A stretch of DNA of 19,379 nt from Scleroderma bovista (lineage: Eukaryota; Basidiomycota; Agaricomycetes; Boletales; Sclerodermataceae). A program made the position numbers and the translations under genes. This document shows positions 18,027 to 19,379 of the stretch, in pieces. Positions within the stretch are counted from its first letter, which is position 1; the number at the start of each line of letters is the position of its first letter. The stretch lies in NCBI GenBank assembly GCA_037178675.1, contig JAYMGJ010000847.1, forward strand, positions 1 through 19,379, written 5' to 3'. The notes beneath the pieces are model-generated. The model worked only from the letters and a program-made list of their open reading frames with translations. It was not told where the DNA came from and did no database searches.

Positions 18027-18149
18027 CGTCCAGGATTTCGTGACATCATGCCCCAAATGTCATGCCATAATGTGTTTAGAAAATTTGATTCGGTTCAGAA
18101 CCGACTGCACGAGCCAGATTTTCGGATTCCACTTCCCTGGTTGAAGTAA
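18027..18149. other. Spacer between the two head-to-head Harbinger copies
   Basis: 120 bp (18027-18146) plus the TAA target copy of the second element (18147-18149). No gene is seen. By position it should be the pre-insertion continuation of the Copia 3' LTR (joined after TACTTAA at 14694), but there is no second LTR here to confirm that. Confidence 0.5.
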
Positions 18150-19379
18150 GAGCCCGTACGGTAGTCTTCGCTTACTGTCGCTTCCTGCTTGTAATATTTT
18201 GTGCAATTTGGCATGCAAGGGTCGGAGTTAGATGTTTGAATACCAGCTAGTACCCCTCATGGAACCTGATAGCGATGGGCAAGAATTCATACGGGCACAA
18301 GTCCTCACCATCACCCAAACACTACTTAAACTAATGGTAGATCTCCTTGCCCAAGATCTCCCAAGGAGCCCACGGCCATACCATACATCTGTACTTTCTG
18401 GTGAAGGATGGATCATCGAGCTTATACTGGGTCACCCGGATCGCATTCGGTGTGAGTTGGGTATGAGTGCTTATACATTCAGAGATATCACTATGGAGCT
18501 CCAAAGACATGGCCACAAAGCTTCGGATCGTGTCACCCTCGAGGAGCAACTGGCAATATTCTTGTATATGTGTGTTACCGGCCTTTCTATCAGACATGTT
18601 GGGGAGCGGTTCCAAAGATCCAATGACACGATATCCAGGTGTGTGGTACAATCGTCTCTGCATTCAATATCTGACCGCTCTTTGCATAGATACTTCCGCA
18701 AGATGGTAGCGATATTCTCATCTCAACCATTCTACTCCCAATATATTTCACTTTCGTCATCCACTGCCGTCCATCCAGCGATCAATAACTATCGATTCAT
18801 GCCATATTTCAAGGACGCTATTGGTGCCATTGATGGCAGCCACATCCCTGCAGCTCCCCCACGCCATGAACATACCGCATATCGGAATCGCAAGGGGTTC
18901 CTGTCTCAAAACTGCCTATTCGCGTGTGACTTTGGCATGCAATTCACTTACACATTGACTGGCTGGGAGGGATCAGCAACGGACGCTCGTGTGTTCCAAG
19001 ATGCCTGTGCGTCAAGCCTCGTGATTCCACAGGGGAAGTATCTTCTTGGGGACGCTGGGTTCCCAGCTTCATCGACAAACCTTCTTGTACCGTATCGCAG
19101 CACACGTTATCACCTGGCTGAATGGCGCCAGGCATCCCTAAGGTGAGCACTGACTGAAACATAGTTTATTTACTCATTCTCGTTCTTAAAGGCCAGCAAA
19201 CAAAGAAGAACTCTTCAATTTGCGTCACTCATCAGCACGGAACGTTATTGAACGGATCTTTGGTGTCATCAAGCGTCGTTTTCAAATCCTTCTTCTCGCC
19301 GCAGAATATTCCATCGACATTCAATCCCGCATCCCAGTCGCACTCTGTGTCATCCACAATATTGTCTCGTCCTACAATC
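18150..19379. mobile_element. PIF-Harbinger transposon, copy 2, opposite orientation, runs off window
   Basis: Starts after TAA (18147-18149) with the same GAGCCCGTAC TIR. Position x in copy 2 corresponds to 36173 minus x in copy 1 along its whole visible length (matching 16794-18023), with identical 304-residue exon 1 translations and no indel. The other end and its TAA lie beyond the window. Confidence 0.93.
18232..19379 (+). CDS. PIF-Harbinger DDE transposase, copy 2, 3' part outside window
   Basis: Exon 1 is 18232-19142, followed by the same 49-bp intron (19143-19191). Exon 2 starts at 19192 and is cut by the window edge at 19379. The exon 1 product is identical to that of copy 1, with D201, D251 and D274 present, and the E324 segment (NVIERIFG) lies in the visible part of exon 2. 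It reads away from the copy 1 transposase: the two start codons face outward across 290 bp holding both TIRs and the spacer, so their promoters sit back-to-back. Confidence 0.92.

Noticed and set aside
17757..18416. Pair of identical short frames (17757-17945 plus, 18228-18416 minus)
   Set aside because: Antisense shadows of the two identical transposase genes, not separate genes.

Overview
This window looks like a repeat-rich stretch of a basidiomycete (Agaricomycete-type) genome. The grounds are nuclear-style genes with many 49-60 bp GT-AG introns, a Crinkler-type effector with a fungal protein-kinase tail, a Ty1/Copia retroelement and PIF-Harbinger DNA transposons. No prokaryotic features, rRNA, tRNA or CRISPR were seen. 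All exon models are hand-built from splice consensus and phase agreement, without transcript support.

Layout. (1) 212-2555, minus: a complete four-exon Crinkler gene (706 codons plus stop). It has two tandem Crinkler N-terminal ubiquitin-like header domains, then a PD-(D/E)XK-type nuclease domain, then a eukaryotic-like kinase with its catalytic residues present. (2) 2556-3562: intergenic, with small palindromic hairpins sharing one loop sequence. (3) 3563-6925, plus: a 12-exon gene of unknown family (857 codons plus stop). Every splice phase agrees, but the frame is broken by three in-frame TGA codons, each explicable as CGA to TGA. (4) 6953-about 7476: an unrecognised coding fragment. (5) About 7720-14694: a decayed, 5'-truncated Copia element cut into pieces by later insertions. 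These are a 631-bp solo LTR with a perfect 5-bp TSD (8773-9403), a 268-bp LTR-like insert (9558-9825), and a 3090-bp DNA transposon (11111-14200) with 26-bp perfect terminal inverted repeats, subterminal CAGAC-type motifs and a captured, intron-bearing fragment of a mitochondrial rhodanese gene (a Pack-type element). (6) 14695-18023: a full-length PIF-Harbinger element with TAA target duplications, inserted in the Copia 3' LTR. It carries a Myb/SANT-like gene (+) and a DDE transposase (-). (7) 18150-19379: a second Harbinger copy in the opposite orientation. Its 1230 visible bases mirror the first copy with no indel, and it runs off the window.

Reading the nesting: the Copia insertion is oldest. 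Everything from 8773 to 18023 that is not Copia landed inside it later, and the Harbinger pair is the youngest. Copia, the captured rhodanese fragment and the 12-exon gene all carry C-to-T-at-CpG style damage (Arg codons turned to stop or Cys). The Harbinger transposase copies look intact. The likely living components are the Crinkler gene and the Harbinger transposase.
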